Positions 24,761 to 33,527 of a DNA stretch of 64,000 nt are shown here, in pieces. Source of the stretch: Pseudomonas sp. 6D_7.1_Bac1 (GTDB lineage: Bacteria; Pseudomonadota; Gammaproteobacteria; Pseudomonadales; Pseudomonadaceae). The stretch spans positions 62,001 to 126,000 of the forward strand of contig NZ_JANLNW010000084.1 of the NCBI RefSeq assembly GCF_025465945.1. Direction: 5' to 3'. Numbering within the stretch: the stretch's first letter is position 1; each line of letters begins with the position of its first letter. The notes below the pieces were generated by a model. It ran no database searches and was not told the DNA's origin. It worked only from the letters and a program-made list of their open reading frames with translations. The position numbers and the translations under genes were made by a program.

Positions 24761-25428
24761 CGTGAAAATTACTCATATGTGCTGGCGTTGCAATCTTAAT
24801 ACACAAAATCCTGAAGTTATCTGACGTTTTATAACATTTCCCTGTCTTGAACAGGCGTGCCAATTGACCATTTCATCGCGAGTGCTGTCAGTTGATTCAA
24901 TGACATAGCCAACTGCCGGGGCTTAATTTCAGTTGCTTTTGTCATGTCGGACTTAGTTGGTTCGCACCTTTCAGCGAGATTAGGCTCTTCGGTTGACATT
25001 TTCCTATGTTGCACTAGATGGGCAATAGAGTGACCCCTCGGATCAGGCTACAGAACGAGGCACTACTGACAAGTTTTGAGTATGAATTGCGAAGAGGTAC
25101 GCATTTTTGAGTGTTTGTGTTGACTTATAAGGATATTTCACTGCGTGCTATGGGCAATACGGGTGCGCGCTCGGGGCGCTATATTAATGGGCTTCTATTA
25201 TATTTGTAACATTATATGTCAAAAGCGGGATCTATGAACTTGAAGTTGTTCCGCTTGGTTATCGAATGAAACCCCAAGGGTTGATACTAAAACGCCATTA
25301 TTTTTATTGTTCTTAGTGTCTAAGCTACTGCCATGAGCAATGCCTGCGAAAGAGTGCGGGCTTGCTTGAGACCGCCGGGTTTCTGGATCTGATCGCCCAC
25401 CCCCGTCAGCGCTGCAAATGGCAGCCAT
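24761..25428. other. About 670-bp AT-rich intergenic region
   Basis: The region separates the regulatory trio from a small leftward gene and should contain the promoter of the trio. It is markedly AT-rich between 25080 and 25340. A possible 61-codon leftward frame at 24829-25014 needs a GTG start; its internal ATG has AGGAA directly adjacent, which is too close for a normal ribosome site. I do not call it. No other gene is supported. Confidence 0.45.
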
Positions 25429-25452
25429 AAAAAACCCGGCCAAGGGGCCGGG
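25429..25452 (-). terminator. Leftward intrinsic terminator
   Basis: The stem CCCGGCC/GGCCGGG around AAGG is followed on the minus strand by six T residues. It lies 23 bp beyond the stop of the small leftward gene at 25475 and so ends that transcript. Confidence 0.8.
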
Positions 25453-25474
25453 GCGGAAGACGTAAGGCTATGTA

Positions 25475-25654
25475 TCAGTCTTGCTTGGCAGGCTTGACCA
25501 ACCGTTGGTCCAGTTCACGGCATGCGCTCTGGATCATCTCTTCAGTGATCGGCACTTCGCGCCCTTGGGCGTCAATAATGGCGCAGCCCAGAGACTGGTC
25601 TGGCTGGGTGCGGATCACTTGAATCTTGTCATCGCTGCTGTGTTGCAAGGACAT
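25475..25654 (-). CDS. Small conserved Pseudomonas protein (PA1571-like)
   Basis: The ATG at 25654 with GAGGAG 7 bp upstream gives 59 residues; an ATG five codons earlier has no such site. The protein is charged and soluble, with no signal peptide or membrane segment, and contains GCAIIDAQGREVPITEEMI. It resembles a small protein family that I associate with P. aeruginosa PA1571, though I cannot confirm this. No function is known to me. A terminator follows directly. Confidence 0.7.
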   Translation of the reverse strand: MSLQHSSDDKIQVIRTQPDQSLGCAIIDAQGREVPITEEMIQSACRELDQRLVKPAKQD

Positions 25655-25923
25655 GGCCTGTCTCCTCATCAGGTTGTGCGTTTACTCTAGGACCACCAAG
25701 TGACCAAGCTGTGACAACTCCCTACAGGCTGACAAGGCGGTCATACCAGTCCACCAGAAATAACCTCGGACTTCTAGCCGGACTTTAGACCAATAACATC
25801 TAGGCTCTATTGTCAGAGGTCATATTTAACCTGACTCATTGTGATTTGCGTACGTTCCGGTGGATCGACCGGTGTAGGCTTGGCCGGGTTGATCCCTTCA
25901 GTTTTCGCTTTCGGATGATCCTG

Positions 25924-27699
25924 ATGCTTTCTGCTCGTCACCGCCGCGCGATTCGCTTGGCCAGTCGTTTTGTCGCGCCTTATCGTTGGCAGGCATTGGG
26001 TGCCTTGCTGGCGCTGGTCGTCACTGCCGGTATCACCTTGTCCATGGGGCAGGGCATTCGCCTGTTGGTGGACCAGGGCTTCATGACCCAGTCACCGCAA
26101 TTACTCAATCAGTCCATTGGCGTGTTCATGTTGCTGGTGCTGGGCCTGGCCATCGGCACTTTTATGCGTTTTTACCTGGTGTCGTGGATCGGCGAGCGCT
26201 GCGTGGCCGATATCCGACAGCAGGTGTTCAATCATTTGATTTACCTGCACCCAGGCTTCTACGAGAACAACCGCAGTTCCGAGATCCAGTCGCGCCTGAC
26301 TGCCGACACCACACTGCTGCAATCGGTGATCGGCTCGTCGCTGTCGCTGTTCCTGCGCAATCTGCTGATGGTTATCGGCGGGATCGTGCTGCTGTTTATC
26401 ACCAATCCCAAGCTCACCAGTATTGTGGTGGTGACGCTGCCGCTGGTGATCGCACCGATCCTGATCTTCGGGCGTCGGGTACGTAGCCTGTCGCGTTTGA
26501 GTCAGGACCGGATCGCCGATATCGGCAGTTATGTGTCGGAGTCCCTCGGCCAGATCAAAACCGTGCAGGCCTACAACCATCAGGTGCAAGACGAACAGCG
26601 CTTCGCCGTCACCGTGGAGGAGGCTTTCGATACCGCACGCAGACGTATCATCCAGCGCGCCTGGTTGATTACTCTGGTGATCATGCTGGTGCTGGGGGCG
26701 GTCGCGGTAATGCTCTGGGTGGGCGGCATGGACGTGATTGCCGGGCGCATTTCCGCGGGCGGGCTGGCGGCGTTCGTGTTCTACAGCCTGATCGTCGGCA
26801 GCGCCTTCGGCACCTTGAGCGAAGTGATTGGTGAGCTGCAACGGGCCGCCGGTGCGGCCGAGCGGATTGCCGAGTTGCTGCGTTCGGAAAACATCATCCA
26901 GCCACCGACCGTTGGGTTGGTGACATTGCCTGACCGAGTGCGCGGCGAACTGCTGCTTGAAGATCTGCGTTTTTCCTACCCTTCACGGCCCGAAAGCTAC
27001 GCGGTCGATGGCTTGAGTCTCGCGATCAAGGCCGGCGAAACCCTTGCGCTGGTCGGGCCTTCGGGTGCTGGCAAGTCGACGGTTTATGACCTGTTGCTGC
27101 GCTTTTACGATCCGATAGCAGGTCGCATTCTGCTCGATGGCGTGCCGCTGACCCAGCTTGATCCTTTGGATTTACGCCGTTGTTTCGCGTTGGTGTCGCA
27201 AAACCCGGCGCTGTTTTTCGGCAGCATCGAAGAGAATATTCGCTATGGCAAACCCTCGGCGACCCTGGCCCAGGTCCAGGAAGCCGCGAAGATTGCCTAC
27301 GCCCACGACTTCATCGAAAAAATGCCTGATGGCTACCAGACGCATCTGGGCGACGGCGGCCTTGGACTCTCCGGCGGTCAGCGCCAGCGCCTGGCTATCG
27401 CCCGAGCGTTGCTCGTGGATGCACCGATCCTGCTGCTGGACGAAGCCACCAGCGCCCTCGATGCACAGAGCGAACACCTGATTCAGCAAGCGCTACCCAG
27501 CCTGATGCAAAACCGCACTACGCTGGTCATCGCCCATCGCCTGGCCACGGTCAAGAACGCCGATCGGATCGCGGTGATGGACCAGGGAAAACTGGTAGCG
27601 GTGGGCACACATCACGAACTGATCGCCAGCAATGCGCTGTATGCGCGGTTGGCGGCGTTGCAGTTTGTTGGGGCTGCCGAAGACAGCGATCTTTTTTAA
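25924..27699 (+). CDS. MsbA-like ABC exporter (fused membrane and ATPase domains)
   Basis: From the ATG at 25924 the product is 591 residues. Six membrane helices occupy about residues 20-300. The ATPase has Walker A GPSGAGKST near residue 378, signature LSGGQRQRLAIARAL near 483, and Walker B ILLLDEATSALD near 505. Proteins of this type work as homodimers and flip lipids or export drugs and peptides. The sequence does not tell which. Upstream in-frame starts at 25915 and 25810 are possible; the GGATGA before 25924 favours the later one. It has no obvious operon partner. Confidence 0.88.
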   Translation: MLSARHRRAIRLASRFVAPYRWQALGALLALVVTAGITLSMGQGIRLLVDQGFMTQSPQLLNQSIGVFMLLVLGLAIGTFMRFYLVSWIGERCVADIRQQVFNHLIYLHPGFYENNRSSEIQSRLTADTTLLQSVIGSSLSLFLRNLLMVIGGIVLLFITNPKLTSIVVVTLPLVIAPILIFGRRVRSLSRLSQDRIADIGSYVSESLGQIKTVQAYNHQVQDEQRFAVTVEEAFDTARRRIIQRAWLITLVIMLVLGAVAVMLWVGGMDVIAGRISAGGLAAFVFYSLIVGSAFGTLSEVIGELQRAAGAAERIAELLRSENIIQPPTVGLVTLPDRVRGELLLEDLRFSYPSRPESYAVDGLSLAIKAGETLALVGPSGAGKSTVYDLLLRFYDPIAGRILLDGVPLTQLDPLDLRRCFALVSQNPALFFGSIEENIRYGKPSATLAQVQEAAKIAYAHDFIEKMPDGYQTHLGDGGLGLSGGQRQRLAIARALLVDAPILLLDEATSALDAQSEHLIQQALPSLMQNRTTLVIAHRLATVKNADRIAVMDQGKLVAVGTHHELIASNALYARLAALQFVGAAEDSDLF

Positions 27700-27734
27700 A
27701 GGAGACGACCCGGTAACCGACTAAGTAAGCCGCC

Positions 27735-27770
27735 AAAAAAATGCCCGCATCTTTCAATGCGGGCATTTTT
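27735..27770. terminator. Bidirectional intrinsic terminator
   Basis: ATGCCCGCAT pairs perfectly with ATGCGGGCAT around CTTTCA. The stem has a run of A before it and a run of T after it, so it works on both strands. It serves both the ABC exporter and the convergent slt gene. Confidence 0.9.
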
Positions 27771-27778
27771 GTCAGTGC

Positions 27779-29707
27779 TTACAAATCGTCGAAATACCGC
27801 TCATGCCAATCCACCAGCGGTTGCGGCGAGTTGAGCTTCTGGCCGTAGATCACCGAGTAGGACAGCACGTTCTGTACGTACTGGCGGGTTTCGTCGAACG
27901 GGATGCTTTCCACCCAGACATCGAAGCCCAAATGGTTGGCACCGCTTAGCCACTGGCGAACACGGCCGGGACCGGCGTTGTAGGCGGCGGTGGCAAGGAC
28001 CCGGTTGCCGTTGAACTGGCTGTGGACCTGACTCAGGTAGGCAGCGCCGAGCTGGATATTCTTGTCCGGGTCCAGCACTTGCGCCGGCGAGGCCAGCGGA
28101 ATGCTGAACTTGCGCGCGGTTTCCTTGGCGGTGCCGGGCATCAACTGCATCAGGCCACTGGCGCCGACGCCGGAGCGGGCGTCGTCCATGAAGGCACTTT
28201 CCTGGCGGGTAATGGCAAATACCCAGCTCGAGTGCAGGCCACGAATCTTGGCTTCACGTACCAGGGTTTCGCGGTGAGCCATCGGGAAGCGAATGTCCAG
28301 GTCGTCCCAGTATTGCGCCTGACTGATGGTGCGGATCGCCGGGAAATACCACTTCAGATCGTAGGCCAGTTTCGCCTGGGCAACCATTTCGTCACGGCTG
28401 AAGTGCCGGCTGACGTAGTACCACTCGCGGCGCCCGTCGACAATCTGCCCGCGAGCATGGAGTTCCAGGGCCCGACGTACGCCCGGCGTATTGCGGACTT
28501 TGTTGATCAGCGCCTGGCTCAACACCAGCGGCTTGTTGACCAGTGAATACGGCGATTGCGAGCGGTCAGCGGCAAGGAACCCATAGAAGTCCCGCTCACG
28601 CGCGAGGCTCTTGTACAGGGTTTGCGCTTCCGGATTTTGCGGCTGGGCCAGTTCCAGGCTGCGAGCTTTCCAGTAGCGCCAGCGATTGGTAGTAGCCAGA
28701 TCCTGCGGCAGTCGTCGGGTCAGCTGATAAGCATCGTCCCAACGCGCCAGGCGTAGCAGCAAGCGCAAGCGCCATTCGGAAACGGTGTTGTCGCGCAGCT
28801 CCGGGTCGTACTTGGTCATCACGTCGAGGGCGCGGCTGTCGAAGCGTCGGGCCAGCGTCAGGCCGATTTCACGGGCGATGGCGACTTTTTCGTCACGAGA
28901 GAAATGCATGCTGCTGGCATAGCTGTCGAGCAGGTCCAGCGCCCGGTCCGGGTCCTGGCGCGCGAAGCGGCGAAGGCCAAGGCTGACAATGTCGGACATG
29001 GCTTCATCGGCCGGGATGAAGCGCGAAGGCTGGTCGAGCATTTCAGGTCTTTGCGCGACTTCAACCAATAAGCGCCCGCGTGGTGCCAGGGTGGTCATGT
29101 TGTTGATCAGACTGTTGGCCAGCGCATAGTTGCGTGCGTGAGCGGCCAGTTTGACGCGCTCCCAGCGTTTCTGTTCGGTCAATTGGCCCTCGGCGGCCCA
29201 TTGTGCAAACAAGGTATCGCAGGTTTCAGGCTGGGATTTACCCGTCAGCCAGAGCTTTTCAGCGTTGGCGTAACCTTCGGATTTGAGGTTGTGACTGATC
29301 TGATATTGCGCATTGAGGCAGTCAAGCTCGGTGAAATTGAGCTTGGGGTCGTAGTATTTGACGAAGGTCGACCAGTCGCCACGGTCGGCCAGCCAGCGTA
29401 ACCAGCGCAATTTCATCCAGTTGGCTTGCGGCAGGTCGCCGTGCTCGGCGAGGAATCTTTCAATTTCGTCGTTGCTCGCGGTTTTCAGGCGCGCCGTCAA
29501 CTCGTCATAGGCCAGATAAGGCTCCAGCGGGTAGTCGCGCAGGTCCTGGCTATAGCGAAAATACGGGCCGGTATCGCCCTTGGCCAAGGCGCGCTTGGCT
29601 TCATCGTAATATTGGCGCTGGGTGAACAGGTCCACCGCCTGGGCGGATTGAACGGCAGTGGCAGAAAGAAGCAAACACGATAAAAAGCAGAAAAGGCGAC
29701 TGCGCAT
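27779..29707 (-). CDS. slt: Soluble lytic murein transglycosylase
   Basis: Slt cleaves peptidoglycan between MurNAc and GlcNAc to form 1,6-anhydro products in the periplasm. The start at 29707 gives 642 residues with a Sec signal ending near AQA (about residue 24); an alternative ATG lies 24 bp upstream. A long helical superhelix (residues 30-450) is followed by the catalytic goose-lysozyme-like domain. This has the catalytic Glu in ITRQESAF, then GASGLMQLMPGTA and AAYNAGPGRV. Size and layout match E. coli Slt70. The gene stands alone and shares a terminator with the convergent ABC gene. Confidence 0.95.
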   Translation of the reverse strand: MRSRLFCFLSCLLLSATAVQSAQAVDLFTQRQYYDEAKRALAKGDTGPYFRYSQDLRDYPLEPYLAYDELTARLKTASNDEIERFLAEHGDLPQANWMKLRWLRWLADRGDWSTFVKYYDPKLNFTELDCLNAQYQISHNLKSEGYANAEKLWLTGKSQPETCDTLFAQWAAEGQLTEQKRWERVKLAAHARNYALANSLINNMTTLAPRGRLLVEVAQRPEMLDQPSRFIPADEAMSDIVSLGLRRFARQDPDRALDLLDSYASSMHFSRDEKVAIAREIGLTLARRFDSRALDVMTKYDPELRDNTVSEWRLRLLLRLARWDDAYQLTRRLPQDLATTNRWRYWKARSLELAQPQNPEAQTLYKSLARERDFYGFLAADRSQSPYSLVNKPLVLSQALINKVRNTPGVRRALELHARGQIVDGRREWYYVSRHFSRDEMVAQAKLAYDLKWYFPAIRTISQAQYWDDLDIRFPMAHRETLVREAKIRGLHSSWVFAITRQESAFMDDARSGVGASGLMQLMPGTAKETARKFSIPLASPAQVLDPDKNIQLGAAYLSQVHSQFNGNRVLATAAYNAGPGRVRQWLSGANHLGFDVWVESIPFDETRQYVQNVLSYSVIYGQKLNSPQPLVDWHERYFDDL

Positions 29708-29920
29708 GAGACATCCGGGCAGAGAAATCATGACAAGTGCCAGCAGGTGCCGGCACTGATTGCCTGTAGCTTAGCCTTTTGCCAGCAACCGGTGAAAGCT
29801 TTGCCGGCCCGTTGGCATAAGTTCGCAACAATTGTTGGGCAGAGTGCTCCGACATTTAAAATGCCAGCCTTCTGACGCCTCAAGTCAGGTAGAATGCGCG
29901 CCCGGTTTTTGGAGAAGCTC

Positions 29921-31837
29921 ATGACCCTGCTCAAATTCAGCGATGTGTCCCTTGCTTTCGGCGCTATGCCGTTGTTGGACAAGGTGTCCTGGCAGATCGC
30001 CCGTGGTGAGCGGGTGTGCATCATCGGCCGCAACGGCACTGGCAAATCCAGCATGATGAAGCTGGTCAAGGGCGATCAGAAGCCTGATGACGGCTCTGTC
30101 TGGCGTGCGCCTGGGCTCAAAATTGGCGAATTGCCGCAAGAACTGCCGGTGGCCGACGAGCGGACAGTGTTCGACGTGGTTGCCGAAGGCCTGGACGGTG
30201 TGGGCGAGTTGCTTGCGCAATACCACCACCTGAGTCAGAACTGCGTTACCGAAGCCGATCTGGACAAGCTGATGCACGTCCAGCACGACCTCGAAGCCCG
30301 CGATGGCTGGCGTTTGCAGCAATTGGTCGACAGCACCCTGAGTCGCCTGCAACTGCCGGCTGACAAAACCCTAGCCGAATTGTCCGGCGGCTGGCGTCGC
30401 CGCGTCCTGCTGGCCCAGGCTCTGGTTTCCGAACCGGATCTGCTGCTGCTCGACGAACCGACCAACCACCTGGACATCGGTGCCATTGCCTGGCTTGAAG
30501 AGGCTTTGAAGGATTTCCAGGGCGCTGTGCTGTTCATTACGCACGACCGTTCTTTCCTGCAAAACCTGGCAACCCGCATCCTGGAACTGGATCGCGGTGG
30601 CCTGATCGACTGGAACGGCGATTACGCCAGCTTCCTCGTCCACAAGGAAGCTACCCTGGCAGCCGAAGAAACCGCTAACGCGCTGTTCGACAAGCGTCTG
30701 GCCCAGGAAGAAGTCTGGATCCGCCAGGGCATCAAGGCCCGTCGCACCCGTAACGAAGGCCGCGTTCGTGCCCTGAAAGCCCTGCGCGTCGAGCGTAGCG
30801 AGCGTCGTGAGCGCACCGGTAAGGCCAACATTCAGTTGGATACCGCTGACAAGTCCGGCAAGCAGGTGATGGTCCTCGATAACGTGAGTTTCGCTCACCC
30901 GGGTGGCCCGTTCCTGATCAAGGACTTCTCCATGGTCCTGCAGCGTGGCGACCGTATCGGTCTGCTGGGCGCCAACGGTACTGGCAAAACCACGTTGCTG
31001 AAGCTGATGCTCAGCGGCTTGCAGCCGACCAGCGGTAAAGTCGAAGAGGGCACCCGCATCGACGTGGCCTATTTCGATCAGTTGCGCCATCAGTTGGATC
31101 TGGAAAAGACCGTGATCGACAACGTCGCCGAAGGTCGCGACTTCATCGATATCGACGGTCAGAGCCGTCACGTGCTGAGCTACCTCGGCGACTTCCTGTT
31201 CAGCCCGCAGCGTGCCCGCACGCCGGTCAAGGCGTTGTCCGGTGGTGAGCGTGCGCGTCTGTTGCTGGCCAAGTTGTTCAGCAAGCCGGCTAACCTGTTG
31301 GTACTCGACGAACCGACCAACGACCTCGACGTGGAAACCCTCGAGCTGCTGGAAGAGGTCTTGCTGACCTTTAACGGCACCGTGTTGATGGTCAGCCACG
31401 ACCGGGCATTCCTCGACAACGTGGTCACCAGCACCCTGGTCTTCGAAGGTGAAGGCAAGGTTCGCGAATACGTCGGTGGTTACCAGGACTGGCTGCGTCA
31501 GGGCGGCTCGCCGCGTCTGTTGGGCGTAACCGAGAACAAGTCCGGCAAGGCCGAACTGAACTCTGCGGTCGTCGCTGCCGCGCCTGCGCCGGTGGTTGCT
31601 CAAGAAGCGCCAGTGGCCAAGAAGAAGCTCAGCTACAAGCTGCAGCGTGAGCTGGAAGCACTGCCAGGCGATATCGACGCCAAGGAACAGCAGATCGCCG
31701 GAGTGCAAGCCGACATGGCCGATGCGGGTTTCTATCAGCGTCCTGCTGCCGAAACCGCCAAGGTCATCGCGCAGCTTGAGCAACTGCAAGCAGAACTCGA
31801 CGTATTGGTCGAGCGCTGGGCCGAGCTGGATGCCTGA
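29921..31837 (+). CDS. uup: ABC-F ATPase Uup
   Basis: This soluble 638-residue protein has two ABC domains in tandem and no membrane segments. Domain 1 has GRNGTGKSS near residue 36 and LLLLDEPTNHLDI. Domain 2 has GANGTGKTTLL near 350, LSGGERARLLLAKL and LLVLDEPTNDLDV. The arm/linker lies between. A C-terminal charged coiled coil (about 560-638) distinguishes Uup from EttA. Uup acts on ribosomes and in tolerance of branched DNA intermediates. GGAG 6 bp before ATG 29921 supports this start over one nine codons upstream. Confidence 0.93.
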   Translation: MTLLKFSDVSLAFGAMPLLDKVSWQIARGERVCIIGRNGTGKSSMMKLVKGDQKPDDGSVWRAPGLKIGELPQELPVADERTVFDVVAEGLDGVGELLAQYHHLSQNCVTEADLDKLMHVQHDLEARDGWRLQQLVDSTLSRLQLPADKTLAELSGGWRRRVLLAQALVSEPDLLLLDEPTNHLDIGAIAWLEEALKDFQGAVLFITHDRSFLQNLATRILELDRGGLIDWNGDYASFLVHKEATLAAEETANALFDKRLAQEEVWIRQGIKARRTRNEGRVRALKALRVERSERRERTGKANIQLDTADKSGKQVMVLDNVSFAHPGGPFLIKDFSMVLQRGDRIGLLGANGTGKTTLLKLMLSGLQPTSGKVEEGTRIDVAYFDQLRHQLDLEKTVIDNVAEGRDFIDIDGQSRHVLSYLGDFLFSPQRARTPVKALSGGERARLLLAKLFSKPANLLVLDEPTNDLDVETLELLEEVLLTFNGTVLMVSHDRAFLDNVVTSTLVFEGEGKVREYVGGYQDWLRQGGSPRLLGVTENKSGKAELNSAVVAAAPAPVVAQEAPVAKKKLSYKLQRELEALPGDIDAKEQQIAGVQADMADAGFYQRPAAETAKVIAQLEQLQAELDVLVERWAELDA

Positions 31838-31855
31838 TTGATCCGCTGCTGATGT

Positions 31856-31895
31856 AAAAAAAGCCCGACGTTCATCGCTGAACGTCGGGTTTTTC
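31856..31895 (+). terminator. Intrinsic terminator after uup
   Basis: CCCGACGTTCA pairs with TGAACGTCGGG around TCGC, preceded by A and followed by TTTTT. It ends the uup transcript. Confidence 0.9.
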
Positions 31896-31931
31896 ATATG
31901 GAATACGGTCTGCAGACCGAAATAAATTCAT

Positions 31932-32020
31932 TGTGGGAGCGAGCTTGCTCGCGATGAGGTCCTGTCGGTCGAAATCAATGTTGACTGACAAGCCGCCATC
32001 GCGAGCAAGCTCGCTCCCAT
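31932..32020. repeat. REP pair (REPIN) no. 1
   Basis: Two inverted copies of the Pseudomonas REP palindrome (TGTGGGAGCGAGCTTGCTCG type) face each other about 45 bp apart. They fill the gap between uup and the universal stress gene. Such pairs are spread by REP-associated tyrosine transposases; none is encoded in this window. Confidence 0.9.
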
Positions 32021-32033
32021 AGGGGCACGGGGT

Positions 32034-32471
32034 TTAGCTCTTGATCAGGCGAACCGCCAGTACATCGCAAGGCGCACCATGCAGCACGTCGTTGGCGGTG
32101 GAGCCCAGCAGCAGTGCAAGGCCGTGGCGGCCATGACTGCCGACGACGATCAGGTCGCACTCCTGTTCCTTGGCCATATGATGGATTTCCTGGCGCGGTT
32201 GGCCATAGGTCAGGTGGCTGTTCTCTTTGGAAAGTTCAGGATACTTGTTGATCAGGCGTTCGAGTCGTTCCTTGGCCTGATCGAACTGCTGTTGTTGAAG
32301 TTGCGACAGATCCATCGGCACGTCACCACCAAAGGCCATGGCCATCGGTTCGACAATGTGAACCAGGGACAATTTGGCACCGCTGCCGACCGATATCTCG
32401 CGAGCACGGTGAATCACAGGATCGCACTCTTCGGTTAGATCTACGGCGACCAGAATATGGTGGTAGGGCAT
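32034..32471 (-). CDS. Universal stress protein (UspA family)
   Basis: From the ATG at 32471, which has AGGAGGAG just upstream, the protein is 145 residues, the normal size of a single Usp domain. It opens YHHILVAVDLTEE and ends with the ATP-binding loop GSHGRHGLALLLGS, which fits G-x2-G-x9-G-S. ATP-binding Usp proteins respond to energy or redox stress; the precise role here is unknown. An extension to 32600 would overlap the divergent gene region and is not needed. Confidence 0.92.
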   Translation of the reverse strand: MPYHHILVAVDLTEECDPVIHRAREISVGSGAKLSLVHIVEPMAMAFGGDVPMDLSQLQQQQFDQAKERLERLINKYPELSKENSHLTYGQPRQEIHHMAKEQECDLIVVGSHGRHGLALLLGSTANDVLHGAPCDVLAVRLIKS

Positions 32472-32575
32472 GAGGTGCTCCTCCTGAGGATTGCGATAAC
32501 GGTAAGTATGGCTGGTTTCAAGCGGATTGGTTCTGGCATGGATCAATCCGCCCATCAAGAATCGGGAGTACAGAT

Positions 32576-33013
32576 ATGACGGTCTGGATAGTGGTGTCAA
32601 TCCTCGCAGTGGTGTTAAGCCCGCTGGCGTGGCTGCGACCTTCGCGTAAACAGGGGGGGCAGATGGCCTTGCGCATGGAGGCGCGACGTATCGGCCTGGC
32701 CATGCAGCTGGCGCCGCAGGAGTGGCCGCATTGGCTGGAGCCAGAGCCCCCCAGCCCGTGTGCGCAATACCATCGGCCGCGACGTGGTAATAAGCCAGCG
32801 TGCTGGATTTATTGGCAAAGTGCGCCAGGCGTGTGGGTCAATCAATGGCGAGAAGTTTGTCAGGATGAGTCGTTACTGATTCATTTCCAGACATTGCCGG
32901 CCAACGTCTACAAGATCGAGGCCGACAAGCAAATGATCACCTTGTATTGGGGCGAGAGGGGCGAGGCCCAAGTGTTGCAGCAAATCGATCTGGTCCTCAA
33001 GGCGCTGGCCTGA
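32576..33013 (+). CDS. Conserved hypothetical protein with N-terminal membrane anchor
   Basis: The 145-residue product begins with a hydrophobic helix (WIVVSILAVVLSPLAWL, residues 3-19) followed by a basic stretch, so it is probably anchored in the inner membrane facing the cytoplasm. The rest is soluble and rich in Trp and Gln. I do not recognise a domain. It is divergent from the stress protein gene (104 bp apart) and precedes fadB by over 500 bp. Confidence 0.7.
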   Translation: MTVWIVVSILAVVLSPLAWLRPSRKQGGQMALRMEARRIGLAMQLAPQEWPHWLEPEPPSPCAQYHRPRRGNKPACWIYWQSAPGVWVNQWREVCQDESLLIHFQTLPANVYKIEADKQMITLYWGERGEAQVLQQIDLVLKALA

Positions 33014-33021
33014 ACGGCGGG

Positions 33022-33052
33022 CAATAAAAAGCCCGACATCTTCATCGGGCTG
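33022..33052 (-). terminator. Leftward-facing intrinsic terminator with no leftward gene before it
   Basis: AGCCCGA and TCGGGCT pair around CATCTTCA. The A-run (AATAAAAA) is on the left side, so the T-run needed for termination exists only on the minus strand. On the plus strand the stem ends in TGGAG and would terminate poorly. Confidence 0.6.
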
Positions 33053-33527
33053 GAGTTGGCCAGGCAGGCCGGAAATTCTCTAAATCGTCACGCTGTCCGA
33101 GGCGTGGCGCTGATCTTGCGCATAAGCGCCTCTGTTTTTCGTTTATCGTCCCCGGCCAGCGTAGCTGCGTATTTCGAGTTGCGCCGGTAATTAGGGCGAC
33201 GTTTCTAAATATTGATTCTATGAATGGCTGAACATGCACCCGCGTGTTGCAGGTCTTCGTGGTACGGATATGACCGCAAAGTCGAGTTTCAACCCGCATT
33301 TTGGGCGATTGACAATTGTCGGAAATTCCGTGAAGGTGGCGTACCCAAATCAAACGGGCGTATGAATTGAGCGTTTGTATTACAGACAGCTCCTACAGAA
33401 TCCCGACTATCGCGTTGGCGGGTGTGCCTGGTGGAATGGCGTTAGCATCGACGGTAACGTCCATGCCGAGCCAGAACGTCAGCGTCCGACGTGTACTGTT
33501 CAGCTTCCATATCGTGGAGATCAGTTG
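33053..33527. other. Intergenic region upstream of fadBA
   Basis: About 475 bp hold no supported gene. A perfect palindrome GACAATTGTC (33311-33320) overlaps a TTGACA. CAAAC at 33351 and GTTTG at 33373 are PsrA-like half-sites, but they are 17 bp apart, not the usual few bp. The fadBA promoter should lie here. An in-frame TTG extension of fadB to 33375 has no ribosome site. Confidence 0.5.

Noticed and set aside
24829..25014. 61-codon leftward frame in the AT-rich gap
   Set aside because: It needs a GTG start without a ribosome site; the internal ATG has one directly adjacent, too close to work. Could be revisited with expression data.
25219..25443. 74-codon leftward frame
   Set aside because: It begins inside the terminator of the preceding gene and has no ribosome site.
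30371..31897. 508-codon open frame antisense to uup
   Set aside because: Shadow of uup and its terminator.
33351..33377. PsrA operator before fadB
   Set aside because: CAAAC and GTTTG are 17 bp apart, not 2-4, so it does not fit the known site, although PsrA control of fadBA is expected.
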